Of a DNA stretch of 64,000 nt, positions 1 to 11,507 are shown in pieces (within the stretch, counting starts at the first letter, position 1; each line of letters begins with the position of its first letter). The position numbers were made by a program, and so were the translations under genes. The stretch is from Baylisascaris procyonis (lineage: Eukaryota; Nematoda; Chromadorea; Rhabditida; Ascarididae): assembly GCA_037389465.1 (NCBI GenBank), contig JAZARR010000089.1, positions 496,001-560,000 on the forward strand, read 5' to 3'. Under the pieces are notes generated by a model. It ran no database searches, was not told the DNA's origin, and worked only from the letters and a program-made list of their open reading frames with translations.

Positions 1-170
1 AAGTAATTTGTATTCTTTTTCAATTCTGGAATCTTTAAATGTGAATTATTTTAATAAGTGGAAAAAATATGGCAACAAATTATTCGGTTTTATAAAAGTT
101 GGAGATATAAAGAAATATTCATTTATGATAAATAGACGCTAAATTGTTTCGTTATCAACTTATTATTCAT

Positions 171-174
171 TTAG
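171..174 (+). promoter_or_regulatory. Possible SL trans-splice acceptor
   Basis: A TTTAG follows a T-rich stretch and lies 23 bases before the ATG at 198. Nematode genes commonly receive the spliced leader at such a site a short way upstream of the start codon. An ordinary cis acceptor of an upstream exon is equally possible from sequence alone. Confidence 0.35.
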
Positions 175-197
175 CACGAAATAAGAAAAGGAGTGCA

Positions 198-2547
198 ATG
201 GCAGAAAGACGACTCAAGAAGGGATTACCTGATACATTCAGTATACCAATGCCAGAAAGCTTCAACAGTTCGAATGAGAGTCGTACTGGTGAAACATCAC
301 CGTTACTTGATGGAAGGTATATATGCATTATCTCTACTTAAGTTAACAGATAATCAATAATTATGAAGGTTCGGTTAACGCCAGCTGGTTTATTTACTAT
401 CAATTATTGCCATTATATCTTTTATTGTTTAAATTAACCAATATCAGAAATATATATAATGTATTTGTATTTTTTTTTTACCAAATATATAAAATCGTTG
501 CACTTAATTATCATATTTGTTTTATCTTCACCAATAGTCAAATTATTGCAATTTTTCAAAGTGAGATAGTTACACTTTAACATAATAACATTTAAAACTA
601 AATATTTGACTAAATAAAATTTAAAAAAAAAATTATGACTTCAATGTTGAAATATTCCAAATCACGCCCATAAAAACTTCATAAAATATTTGATTCTCAA
701 ATACTTTTTGCATTAATCGACTATAAAATTATTTTCAGCAAATTAACACCATTGAAAATCTCATCGCTGAATTGGACGAATAAACTCAGGAAAATAACCA
801 AACGGGTGGGTAGTTTCAATATTTTTTATTGTTATCGTGTTGACGTTTTTTTTAAATATTCAGCATTAGACCGGCACCACCAGAAGTTTTCTTTCTTAGG
901 CAACTTCACGGGACTCGTTAGGCGCCTTCTAGCGATAATTCAGATTGCCTAATTTTGTTCGTTCGGTTATTCGAATATTGGAGATGGTGGAAAGAGAAAA
1001 TATTTACGAAGATGAATACCTGATGGTTTAGAAGATTACTAAAGTATTTCAAAACGGTCATTACCTCTCGTGAAAACACCTCAGGTATCATGCCTACAAA
1101 TATTCCATAATAGCTGCCATATTAATTGGCACTAAAATCCTTTTATTAGCTTATTCAAATAGCGGTCTTTTTATTATTTGTTGATAGCCAATCAAATATA
1201 AATGGCGGATTAAATGATAGAATTTCAGGTTAGTTTTATGCAGGCCGAAGGAGAATTACCTTCATCAAATATTGGACGAAAGATGAGTACAGCGATAAAG
1301 ATGTCGAAAAAGAGTCGTTCATTAGATCAAGAGTTCGCAGGTACACACCTCTCGTCAAACCTTCATGATGAATGGCGCAAACTAAAAAACGTCATTCCTG
1401 AAGACGAAATGTTAGTTTATTTGTCATTATTGCGTTGCTTCTATTTGAAGAAAGTTTTTATGACAACATACATAAATATGTTTAATTAATGCGCATTTGT
1501 TTTCTAGCTGAATTCGATTATGTTTCATTTCCAAAGAACTTTTATGCCTTCAGCATTCGCTATGATTTTTTTCTTTGAATAAGAGGACATTGCTATCATA
1601 TAGACTGATCTAGTCAAATATTTCGAAAATTTTTCTCAATTACTGTCGAAAAATTCATATGCATAATTTAGTTGCTATTTTTATTCTAACGAATCTAGAT
1701 CTGGTTTGATTTTTAAATCATTTGATAAACTTTTCGATCACGAATAATTTTATTGTTCTTCATCTATGCTTTCGAATATTTGCAGTTTTCAATTTTCATT
1801 GATTTTTCTTCTTTCAAAATGCCTATATTTTCCGGATGTTCATCGATTTCGATTATTTCTTCATTTCAGATTACCGTCGTCGGAACGAATTCCTTGCGGA
1901 AACGATCGTGAAGCACCTTTAGCAACACCCGAGCATGTTTCTTGGTAGGCATATAAATCCAGCGTTGTATCCTTTTCACTGGTTCGTTGTGAAGAAACCG
2001 TACAGCTTTAAATAGTGCTGTCCTGTCGAGTTACGACCTCAACTTCAAAATGTAACCTGCAGAGTTTGTTCCTCACACGTTCTCTGCTTCTTCCCCCTTC
2101 CCCCCTCCACCTCCCCACTTCAAATGGAATGCCTTCCTTTTTGCAATGAGTGTTGTTATGATGTTCTTGATAGAGAATAAGGGAAGCAGATGTTTATCTG
2201 CTTTAGAGATCCACACTTAATTTTAAGATTCCAGCAGAAGTGCCTCATAAATTGTTCCCAGCTTTGCTTGGAAGATAAAGGGTTACATATTGCGATTCAT
2301 CGAAAAAAGCTCATTCCAACTGTTCCTCGGTAAATCCCCCTTTTTTTCATAGAAGAATGGTTGATGTATTCCTAGGGCATCTGAGGTTAATTTCATCGAT
2401 AGGCATGGTAAAGTTAATGATGTGAACACCAATTACAGTTCAAATGTTATCGAAGATGTAAGTCGACGGCGTAGTCGACTTGCTAAACAAGAACGGCAAA
2501 TGGATGAGACGGTACTTGAAATTGAACACGATGATATGCTCTTATGA
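198..2547 (+). CDS. Unrecognised eight-exon gene, about 264 residues
   Basis: I assembled eight exons: 198-316, 739-809, 864-916, 1244-1410 (or from 1229), 1870-1944, 2016-2051, 2228-2329 and 2376-2547. Every junction is GT/AG and every phase agrees, which is the main support. The protein starts MAERRLKKG, has an acidic dileucine-like SPLLDG near residue 36, then a basic stretch (KLRKITKR), a Ser/Lys-rich middle, a Cys-containing segment (QQKCLINCSQLCLEDKG) and a charged tail ending EIEHDDMLL. It shows no clear membrane segment or catalytic motif and I do not recognise the family. The second-exon donor (809 versus 805) and the exon 3 end are the weakest points. A polyadenylation signal lies just after the stop. 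It may be SL trans-spliced. The next exon candidates lie downstream on the same strand. Confidence 0.55.
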
Positions 2548-2561
2548 TAATCGAATGCAAT

Positions 2562-2567
2562 AATAAA
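2562..2567 (+). terminator. AATAAA polyadenylation signal
   Basis: An AATAAA hexamer lies 15 bases after the stop codon at 2547. It fits the compact 3' UTR of a nematode gene and supports the end chosen for the upstream model. Confidence 0.5.
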
Positions 2568-3318
2568 TATCTTTTAATATGCTCATTATTCGTATTATGC
2601 AAAATTTGATTGTGGAATCTCAAGGATGCAATCGATAAGACCAGTCAAGTTTCTTATTATGCAATCATATATGAGAACGGTTTATTAGCAGATTGCAAGA
2701 ATAGGCCTACTTGAATTTCAAAAAAAAAAAAAAACGTTAAGTAGTTAGAAAAAAGACATTGGAAGGTAAATAATCTTTCGGCTGTCCAGGAATTTTCAGT
2801 TTTTATGTTTGAATTCGGCAGCCTTTACAAAATTGGCCTAGGCCTTCGATTTCTTTCTATGATATCTTTGAATTTGGATTATATCCTTTCAAATCTTCTA
2901 GGTCGATGAAAGGATATACTAGTTCTTTCGTTTTTTCCTCAGTTGTTCTTTAGAAATATTGCTTTTCTTGGTACTTGGATCGACGATATCCGTAGTACCT
3001 TGGTAAAAATCCACGATATGTTGGTAAAAAGTCTACTCAAGAGTCCAAGTCCGCAGTACTCTGAGGTCGTCCTATACTATATTAACTCAATCGTTAGTTT
3101 CTTTCTTTGAGCATTTAAATAATAGAAACAGCCCAATCACACTATTGCTTTGTATCTGAGGGGGTGTATTGTTAAGTGCCTAATTAAGCAGTCGTCGAAT
3201 CTTTGATGTACCCTTTCTGCTTGCAGCTGACGTAAAATAATTTTGCATGATTATGATGCCAATTCATTTGCATGTTTCCGTAAACGTCTTGTTGTTTTGA
3301 TTAAATTCATTTAATGAT
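2568..3318. other. Spacer with no gene seen
   Basis: This stretch is AT-rich, has no long open frame and no convincing splice pair. It holds a short A run near 2720. It is probably the intergenic region between two + strand genes. Confidence 0.4.
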
Positions 3319-3546
3319 ATGCATATCGACGACCTTATTGGTCGAGTCTTTATGGCATCGTCGAGCAATTGTTCGGTTCAGGTATGCTAAGCGCCATTTT
3401 TATGCTGAAATCTATAAAATATTTGGTTTGAATAATTCGAATTTCACATTTTCCAAAAATATTTTATGAGCTCACAGTTTGGGAAAGGGGTGGAAGGAGA
3501 CTTTGAACTTAGTACGCAGTGCATTATTGAATGTGGCATCGACTAA
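3319..3546 (+). CDS. Weak two-exon open frame, unrecognised
   Basis: An ATG at 3319 opens 21 codons that end at a good donor (CAG then GTATGC at 3382). A CACAG acceptor at 3477 is in the same phase and leads to 22 more codons and a TAA at 3544. The product would be about 43 residues with three cysteines in its second half. After the stop the same frame stays open for about 25 codons, so the end may be wrong. No family is recognised and chance is possible. Confidence 0.15.
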
Positions 3547-3627
3547 CCGGTCCTTGCGGATATACGCGTGCGAGAACAACAAAGCAATGTGAGAGGGGGA
3601 CAGAGAATATCTAGTCATGATTTCTAG

Positions 3628-3844
3628 CAATGCTGGTGAATGTATTCATTTATTTAATTGTTTATTTCACAAATGTGGCAAATATTTCGAAGGTTTTGGT
3701 CACTTTTTAAGGGAACGTAGTCGACGAAAATACACTTGGTCTAACCTTCCGTTCATTCAGCGCCCACCTACCACCTACGGTCCAATTAATTCAAATCTTC
3801 TACAGCTCATTACTCCTGACAACTCCGGAATTAGACTCCTGTAG
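3628..3844 (+). CDS. Open exon candidate ending in TAG, unrecognised
   Basis: A CTAG acceptor-like site near 3627 is followed by about 72 open codons ending at 3844. The translation contains HKCGKYFEGFGHF and a Pro/Asn-rich tail ending NSGIRLL. I cannot connect it in phase to the frame at 3478-3546. It could be a terminal exon of an unknown gene or chance. Confidence 0.18.
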
Positions 3845-4322
3845 AGCTCCATCAACACTGTCGATTTAAATCAAAAGCAGTCGATCGCGCATTAACTTGC
3901 TAATAGAAAAATAACTGGCATTTCATGCTAATATGCTATACTAGAAGAAACTTTACTTTTTAATAAAAATATTTATTGTTTTATATTTATTAAATCGTAA
4001 TTAATATATTTTAACGAAATAGTCACTTTTTAAATTGTAACATAACATATAGAGTGTTGCGAAATTTCAGCCAGTTTGTCTCTCCACTTGTGTTCCTCGG
4101 CCCGTTGTTTGCGCATTGAATCATTCAGCACCCGTTTGGCGAACTAATCTCCTTTACGATCACTCAAAGCGTGCTTCCATCTCACTCGAGTCATCTCACC
4201 TATTTCAGCAATGAATTTAGCCCTTCGTTAGCTATCACCATCCTTAGCGGGTTTCCACTATTATTTTCCTTTTTTTTTTATTGAAGGAAGCATGACATAA
4301 AAGCAACATAAGCGTTAACCTA

Positions 4323-4508
4323 ATGAACATCGACATATTATTGAAGATTGAACCTCGTGAAAATGTACCACGTAAAATCGAACGAATACTTTCCGATATG
4401 ACTAGACAGTTGATGAGCAATGCGGCGGTGGATGAGGATATCGAGGTGATCGTAAAGGTTCAACTTGGCCAATCAAAACCCACTAGCATGCGACAACCGA
4501 AATTGTAA
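4323..4508 (+). CDS. Open frame of 61 codons, unrecognised
   Basis: The frame runs from an ATG to TAA and encodes a soluble, charged peptide starting MNIDILLKIEPRENVPRK and ending SMRQPKL. The amino-acid mix is unlike the AT-driven Lys/Phe/Ile noise around it, which hints at coding. It may be the last exon of a gene whose earlier exons would lie at 4.05-4.25 kb, where two short acceptor-led frames occur. No family is recognised. Confidence 0.2.
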   Translation: MNIDILLKIEPRENVPRKIERILSDMTRQLMSNAAVDEDIEVIVKVQLGQSKPTSMRQPKL

Positions 4509-4973
4509 TATATAGATAATTAACTGTGATAATCACTCGCTCATCTCAAATTCCTCATCGGTGTTATTAAAGAAAGAAAGAACTACATTGACCACATGAG
4601 TCAGATGTGGGAAAAAGTAGAATTTTTGGAAAAAAAAACGAAAAATTTTTCTAAGAATTGGGTATAATGAGGACAATCTACATTCGTTGCGAAAAAAAGT
4701 ACCGGAAAACCCGAAAAAATGAAAAGCTATGAGTGCTATATTCAAGATAAGTGCCTGAATGATGAATCTTCCACAACCCTTCTCCTCCCGAGCCCTGATT
4801 TACTGCTCTCTCCCTTACTCGGTGGAATGTATCAGCGTTCTCATCCGAGGCAATTCAAAATCGATCACTTATTTTTGGAGTAAAGCTTTATTCGTGGCCA
4901 TAGAAAAGGGTGGCGATGAATAGCTAATACAGGAGAATCCCATCTAACGAATTCTTCCATTCTTAATAAATTT

Positions 4974-4998
4974 GGGGAGGGGGGGGGGAAGGGGAGGG
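4974..4998 (+). repeat. G-rich tract
   Basis: A 25-base stretch is almost only G with a few A, including a run of twelve G (4979 to 4988 and flanks). It is one of several long G or C runs in the window. Confidence 0.7.
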
Positions 4999-5303
4999 TT
5001 ACGCCTCGTTTAATAAAAAAAATTTTAATTGTGACATCGAAAGTAAATGAACCTATATATTCACCACTAGCATATCTCGCAATCTTTACTATTTCACATA
5101 ACCACAAAACAATCGAAATATAGATGGCGTTGAATATAATCCAATAAAATAATATAAATTTTTTAAAATATATTTTTCATTCTAATGATGCGCTTTATAA
5201 ATCTTATGCGCTAGAGTTCGAAATTAGCCCCAATGATAACTAACTCTGTACGATGGAATATTTTCTTAAAATTTTTGCATGTTGTTTCCTATTTCGCGAC
5301 GTT

Positions 5304-5330
5304 GAAATAAAATAAAATAAAATAAAAATA
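5304..5330 (+). repeat. (AAAAT)n microsatellite
   Basis: About five tandem copies of a five-base AAAAT-type unit. Confidence 0.7.
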
Positions 5331-5618
5331 TAATATTGTAAGTCGTCATAGGAATATTGTAAGCAATTTTTTTTCAATTAAAAATGCGCCTAAAATAAAT
5401 AGCTATCAAGTCAGTCGGGTAAACAAAGTCGGCGATCAAAACCAATCTATTCCGATTTGTTGCATAAAACCACAAAGATGTGAGAAAGACATAGTTTGAC
5501 TTCAAAAAAAAGGATTACCCTCTTAAACAAATACAAGTTATTTTGCTTGAGTCTTCAGAATAATTTCCATTGTAAGATAAAAAATTTTCAAATCATACTA
5601 TTTCTATGTGAATTGCAG

Positions 5619-5865
5619 GAAATGCACAAAGAAACCGTCTGACTCTATGTATCGACTAAAAGGTTGCTTTGATGCAACAGTCACTGTCAATGGTGATCTA
5701 ATTTTCATTCAACTGGCAATATTTTCGAAGATTTTTGTAATAATGGTGCAATTTGTTACTATAATGTTTGCTAGTAGAATAATAGCTGCACTGATTGCAA
5801 AACACTTCATTTTTTACCACCCTTATAGGAAATGGTATTTCCAAATCAGTAGATCCTATCTTTAA
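5619..5865 (+). CDS. Possible tetraspanin-like C-terminal exon
   Basis: A TGCAG acceptor opens a frame of about 82 codons to a TAA. It reads KC, KPSDSMYRLKGC, then a long hydrophobic helix with a central FQ-like VQF (IFSKIFVIMVQFVTIMFAS). A Y..(K)GC motif just before a final membrane helix is how the large extracellular loop of a tetraspanin meets its fourth helix. No exons for the first three helices or the CCG motif were found nearby, so this is a weak resemblance. A possible further exon at 5830-5892 begins after CTTATAG and ends at a GTATTT donor; it could link this frame to the Ser-rich tail gene downstream. Confidence 0.22.
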
Positions 5866-5892
5866 CAGCAATTTATTGGTTACTATCTTCAT

Positions 5893-6366
5893 GAGGTATT
5901 TAATAATTCACAGAGTTGAAGTGTAGTTTTTTAACGTATACTTTACAGAATAAAATATACTACCAAAAGCTGAAAATATATAGGCTGAAGGTAAAAAGGT
6001 AACTTTTAAATGTAAGCACTGTGGAATGTAAAAGAGAGAGAATGAATTAACAGAATCTCTGAAGAAATTGAGATGGATATGCCAGAGCATAGTGATGACT
6101 GAATGCGGCCATAGACATAAGACCATTTTCAACTGAAGGTCGCACGCTAAAGCGGCAAGGAGGCCGCACTCGAGGAACTGTTAACTATACGCGATGCTCT
6201 TTAATGCGAACCCTGACGCACGCGCATGAGTCGCGTTACAACTCGTTATCATCGTACCATAATGTAATAATCAGCCAGTCTTTTATAAATGAGATTCCAA
6301 CTAAAGTCTTTAGTTAAGAATTAGTGTCTCGACTTCAACATCTAAAAAATAGCAAATATGTTTTGA
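5893..6366. other. Spacer or intron with no gene seen
   Basis: No supported exon. The part from 6130 to 6250 is locally richer in G and C with several CG dinucleotides, but I see no promoter motif that I could name. Confidence 0.3.
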
Positions 6367-7281
6367 GATCAAAAGACGATAAGTGACTCATTGGCTACAA
6401 CAACAGCAGCAACCTCGCCAAGTGGGCAGCTCTCATCATCCACTAATGGGTAAGCAAGGAAACAAGTAAACAAGGAGTGCTTTCATAATTTGTTTTACTA
6501 GGAAGATAGGTTATCGTAGAAACTAAAATAAAACAGTAACATCTGGAAGTTGGATGCAGGTAATTATAATCTCAGAGGCTATTAAATCGTTGACACTATA
6601 ACAGAATAAATGGGATTCTTTAGAAGGTGTACTGATGCGTTTGCTATACTGGTTCAACAAAACAAAGAAGGAATTTAGATGTTACGATATTTAAACCCCT
6701 ACTCTCTCATTTCAAGTTCAGCGGAAAGATTTTTTTCTAGATTTCTGAGATTGATCTTATTTTCGTTTAGAAAATGAACGAAAAAATAGTTTTTTAAAAA
6801 CTTTTAAAGGCTTTTTTTCTTGAAATGCGTTATTTTTCAGTCAGAAATGGGCAGAAGTTGCTGCAGAAAAAAAATTTGTTTTGCTTTTTCTTAAAATTAT
6901 GCACTGTTCTATTCTGGTTTTCCCCTAAATCTCGCACGAGGAACAATCACTTCTGCCTATTCTCGCATGTGCAGGAGTTTAGACTTCATTAACAATTCTT
7001 TTTACGGCAAAAAATCTACCGAAAAATGAAAAAAAAAAACTGAGTAAAAACACTACAGGAAGAGCAGTTCGCGCGGCCGAGATGAATTACTTTCAAGTGC
7101 ACGTTCGTCATCTAGTGCAGACATCGTCACACTTGGTGGCTTGCAAGGCCCGACGACTAGCGATACCTCGAATTTATATGGGCATGAAACCATGATACCG
7201 GTGAGACTTAATAGGCTTAGTTTAACAAAACTGTCATCCGTTTAGGTGCATCTCGAAGAGGAGGCAGTTGATATTTATTGA
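6367..7281 (+). CDS. C-terminal exons of an unrecognised Ser-rich protein (partial)
   Basis: Three exons join in phase. The first ends at 6449 (GG then GTAAGC) after a frame open from 6367. The second is 7059-7200, between an ACTACAG acceptor and a GTGAGA donor. The third is 7246-7281, after GTTTAG, and ends in TGA. The last 80 or so residues are rich in Ser and Thr (TTTAATSPSGQLSSSTNG, then SSARSSSSADIVTLGG) and end in an acidic HLEEEAVDIY. This looks like a flexible cytoplasmic or regulatory tail. The 5' exons are not resolved; a link to the membrane-like exon at 5619 is possible in phase but speculative. No family is recognised. Confidence 0.5.
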
Positions 7282-7662
7282 AAACGCATCATTCTGAGCG
7301 CATAGCTATGGGAAGTTTAAATTTTCCATTTAAGATAACAACCGTTAAATCTAATTCACTTAACAGTACTAAAAATGTTTTGGAATTTGGCGAAAAAGCT
7401 GTAAAAATTCTTTTAAAAAAATGTAACTATAAAGCTAATAAAATGCCGCCTACAGAAACAGCTTTGAATACTACCATTGAATTCATTATAAAATGTACTC
7501 GAAAATACACTCATAAAAACTACTGCTCAATCTTTCCTGGCAATCCTTATAGTATAGACGTTTCCATAGCATTAAAATACTATTCTTTCAGGTTAAGCCC
7601 ACGAAGAAATAGGGGTTCATGGATGATGCGAAGTAATAACTTCATCTGTTCTATTTCATATT

Positions 7663-7668
<6 letters not shown>

Positions 7669-7706
<38 letters not shown>
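7669..7706. repeat. (TA)n microsatellite
   Basis: About nineteen uninterrupted TA dinucleotides, roughly 390 bases past the stop of the preceding gene. It creates a spurious Tyr/Ile open frame on the + strand. Confidence 0.9.
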
Positions 7707-7709
<3 letters not shown>

Positions 7710-7781
7710 ATCATTCTAATTCATTCTAATTGTCACTTTGCCATTTTAGTGTTAAGATTACATGAATATGATTGATCCCTT

Positions 7782-10700
7782 TTCCTATCACTGTTAAGGA
7801 TGTAAAAATATTTCAAGGCATTACAGCTAAATTCCCCACCTCTATCCATGTAGACAGTTTCTTCACTCTTGTGATATGCAATCATAAGTAGTATGATACG
7901 GCAATCATGGATTATTGGGGATCTGGTTTAAACCGATCTGGTTGTCGTCAGCTGTACCGAAAGAAGGTTTAACCCACATCCGCTTATCGAAAGCTATTAT
8001 TGGCATGATTGTTCATCAAAATCTCTTTTCATAATTTCAAAAAACCACCTTCCCATATTCAATACTGCCCTCTTTTGTTAAATATCAGCATTCGTTGATT
8101 CTGTTGCTGTGACGGACGCCTATGAAGAAAACGAAAATTCGTTTGTTTACTCTTGTTGCTATACACAACAACCGACGTCATATAAGAGGAGCAAACACAG
8201 CTCATTGGAAATTTCAAATCTTCTTGTAATGCTCTTCAAATGTTTTTGTTAATTCTTGAAAGATGTCTTTTACAAGAAAATTTTCCATTGTGGAATAAAA
8301 TTTCATTCACTCAAAATAAAGCATCAGAAAAAAGGAAAGCAAAGGTAAAGGAATAGAAATGTTCTTTTAAAAAATTCTTGAGAGCAAATTATAAATGATT
8401 CTTGAGAGTAAAATTTAGGTTTCTTTTACCGTCGACCTCTATTATCTATACTACAAAGATTTAAGGCCAAAAATTCGAGAAAAATTTAACGCGAAATCTA
8501 CGACGATGGAATTTACATCAAATCTAACGAGCAATATTACATATGTTGTTGGTAAATAATATACCGAAAACAACATACTAACTTTATAAATCCCCATAAA
8601 AGATTGTTTTAATAATTAAACTTAATATGCGTAACAGTAGCATAATAAAGGTTGTATATGTAATATTGCTATAAAGAGGTGAGCAAAAGTGATATATTAA
8701 AGTAACTAGTGAATGAAAAAGAAGTAAAATTTCTACACTATAACGTTATCCCATTCACTATGAAAGTAAATTCAAGAAAACGAAAAACAAAATAACAACC
8801 ATAACAAACGCGAGACACACCACCGCACATAAAGAACAACATTGAAGACACTGATGGTCGGTGAACATTGCAAAAGTGTGTCGGTGTTGGCGGTATATAT
8901 CTACCGGTAGATTAGTATTGGATCAATAATTCGATGAACTGCTGTGAAGTAGAGTCAACGTACAAAGGCGAATAAATTTACGTTTCTTTGAAGGTTGTGC
9001 CCTGTAAATTCGGCGAAACCACTGTAGAATTCAGCCAAAAATGAGGAAAAATAATAGTTGATAAAATCTTTCTTGTTCTAATTAGTCAATCCCGATTTTT
9101 TTTGTTAATATTTCATCGCTTTACCATCAGTAAAATAAATGATAAATGAAGTCAAAGCGCGACAAGGAAAACGCCGCTAATTTTTGCTTCACTATTGCCC
9201 CTCTTGAAGAATAGCGCCGCAGTTACGGTCATATGGAAGATCGATTCACTTAAACCATTAAAGGTCGGCAACAAGCTAAGATCACTAAATTTAAAAGTCG
9301 ACAAGCTATCAAAATTTCACACATAAAACTTGTAAAACTTCTAAGACACTAAACATTGTCCCATATAAATGCTTGCTGTCACACCCAAATACCCTTATAA
9401 ACACCATACTTTCCCAAGTGAGATAAATTTCTATTGAATGTCCGATGTCTTATAATCTGTCCACCAAAAAAAGATGCATCAATTTGTTTATAGCTGAATG
9501 CCTTCGCGTAATGCCCTTTAAAATTTTATCCATTTAGACAACAATTTAGTTAATACTGCAATCAGCATTTGATGCAAGCCGATTTTTAATTAGCAATTTG
9601 TATCTCTCTCGGATCACAGATGAAACGACTTTTTAGTTTTCAAGAAAACTGCTGAGAAGCAATCGATCCCATAAGGTGAGTCTTCACATAAGTCATTCTA
9701 AGCCACCAAACTGAGTCTAACCTCTTCGCAATTTTTAAATAAATCTTAGAAATTTCAGCCTACATAACTACAGCAACAGCTTTACGATATAGGACCGCGA
9801 AGATGAGGAGTAAGTCGATCAGAGAGAGGAGAACGGAGAAAGCTGGACACTTGTTTTGATGTTAAAAAAAAATTAACCGAAAACCTGAGAGCTGATAGAC
9901 AGACCGTAAAATCTTATGCAAGCAAAATAGGACGAAAATTCATTGGACGAATCATGCTCTTTTTTTTTTGAAATCACATGCGTTGTTCGATTTTCAGCAT
10001 TTTTAGTCATGCTACGGCAGCCTCAATGCTCTCTTACAATGTTTCAGGCGCGAATCACCTAGAACAACGAATCATCTTCCCAAGAACAAATCGAATATTG
10101 AAGAGAAAATAAAACCTAGGTTTCGAGTGTTTAGATCACTCAATCAATGAGTCTATTTTCTATGACTTCAATCGTCCATCAAAAATCAAACCGAAAAGAA
10201 ACATTCCTGATCGATTAGGTCAATAAAATCAACAAAAAAAGGGTACAAAAATAGCTAAGATTTATTTCTTCGAATGATAGCAATAAACAAAAAATAACAA
10301 AGCGAAGGCGTTCTCAGCAATAATGCGACTCCGAAGTGTCGGTTCTATTTGAATTCGTTTGCATAATTATTAGAATTCAATCACTCATAAAAAAACACTT
10401 CAAATAATAAAATGAATAGTGCGCAATCGACTAATTTTCTTCTAGTGAACGATGCAAACGGAATATTTGGAATAATCCGACTTCAGATTCGCTCATCACT
10501 TCTTTTCAAATCTCAATTCAGCCTGACGCAGCAATATACCAAAATGAAATTGTGCACAGATTAAAATCAACTGTGTAACCACACCATCAAACTCTTTCCT
10601 CTTCAATCAACAACGGCTATGCTGTATTTACAATACATTTAATAAATCAAACAATATAATCAGCACATTTTGTGACAATAAAATAGCGAAAATCAAATTC

Positions 10701-11441
10701 TCAATCCATAATGGTATAATCCCTTAGCTCTTCTCCCCTCCCCACCATACTTTCTTATATATACTTGATCGCAAATAACGAAATATAAAAGATACTCCCT
10801 CGTTCCATAACGTTGTAGGTAAATCATAGACCTGTTCCCCCACTAGCACACAAGAAGAAGTTTACATGTAACCGATTATGATCCCATCTGACTGAGCTTG
10901 AAAAATTCAAGAATATTGCTGCTAAACTTATAATAGCTTTTTTTCGATATGCACTGTCGCAATATCCCATTATCCGTCCATCGCCAAAATTCTGGCTCAA
11001 ATCGCCGTCGTATACTTCCAACAGCAACTTCTATACAACAACTCCGCTATGCCTCTCCCTCCCATTTCTTCCAAATTTAAAGAAATTAAAAAAAAAACAA
11101 ATAAACCGTCATTACAACTTTCAATAATGCCACAATGAGTTCAAACAATAATTGCTATGCAAGTCCATTCATACCCACATATATGCACTCAGTACGCAAA
11201 CCTTAGTCATTTAGTAACCTAAAATATCACAAAACCATGATTATAACTGCTAAGGTACGCCCGCATCAAAATGGACATCAATGAAAGAATTTTTTTTAAA
11301 AAAAAAGGAGAGAGAATGAGGAATAAAACACAAAAAGACATATGGAAAAACATGTAATACCCAGAAGCAAAAAGAAACGAGTGCAGCAGCAACAAAGCGC
11401 ACCCTCTATGCATTATGGAATATTCCGTGTATTGCGCCGAA
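7782..11441. other. Intergenic region, no gene seen
   Basis: It lies between the stop of the + strand gene at 7281 and the stop of tlk-1 on the - strand, so it is a convergent 3' flank. No exon with both a good frame and splice sites stood out. The part nearest 11441 must hold the 3' UTR of tlk-1, but I could not pick its polyadenylation signal with confidence. Confidence 0.4.
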
Positions 11442-11507
11442 TTAGAAGTCACAATCGTCCGTACGTGCGAGTCGTGCAGATGGCGACGACGGTGGTTGCA
11501 CGCATTT
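11442..11507 (-). CDS. tlk-1: tlk-1 exon 16, C-terminal tail
   Basis: The acceptor is TTGCAG. The exon adds 21 residues rich in Pro, Ser and Arg and ends TDDCDF before TAA. It follows exon 15 in phase. It is outside the kinase fold, so similarity cannot confirm it. If exon 15 were instead read through its GTTCTT donor, the protein would end 11 residues later with a different tail. Confidence 0.6.
   Translation of the reverse strand, partial: KCVQPPSSPSARLARTDDCDF

Noticed and set aside
7278..7775. 165-codon open frame on the + strand
   Set aside because: It starts inside the last codons of the previous gene in another frame and runs through a TA microsatellite; composition is low-complexity with no splice or homology support.
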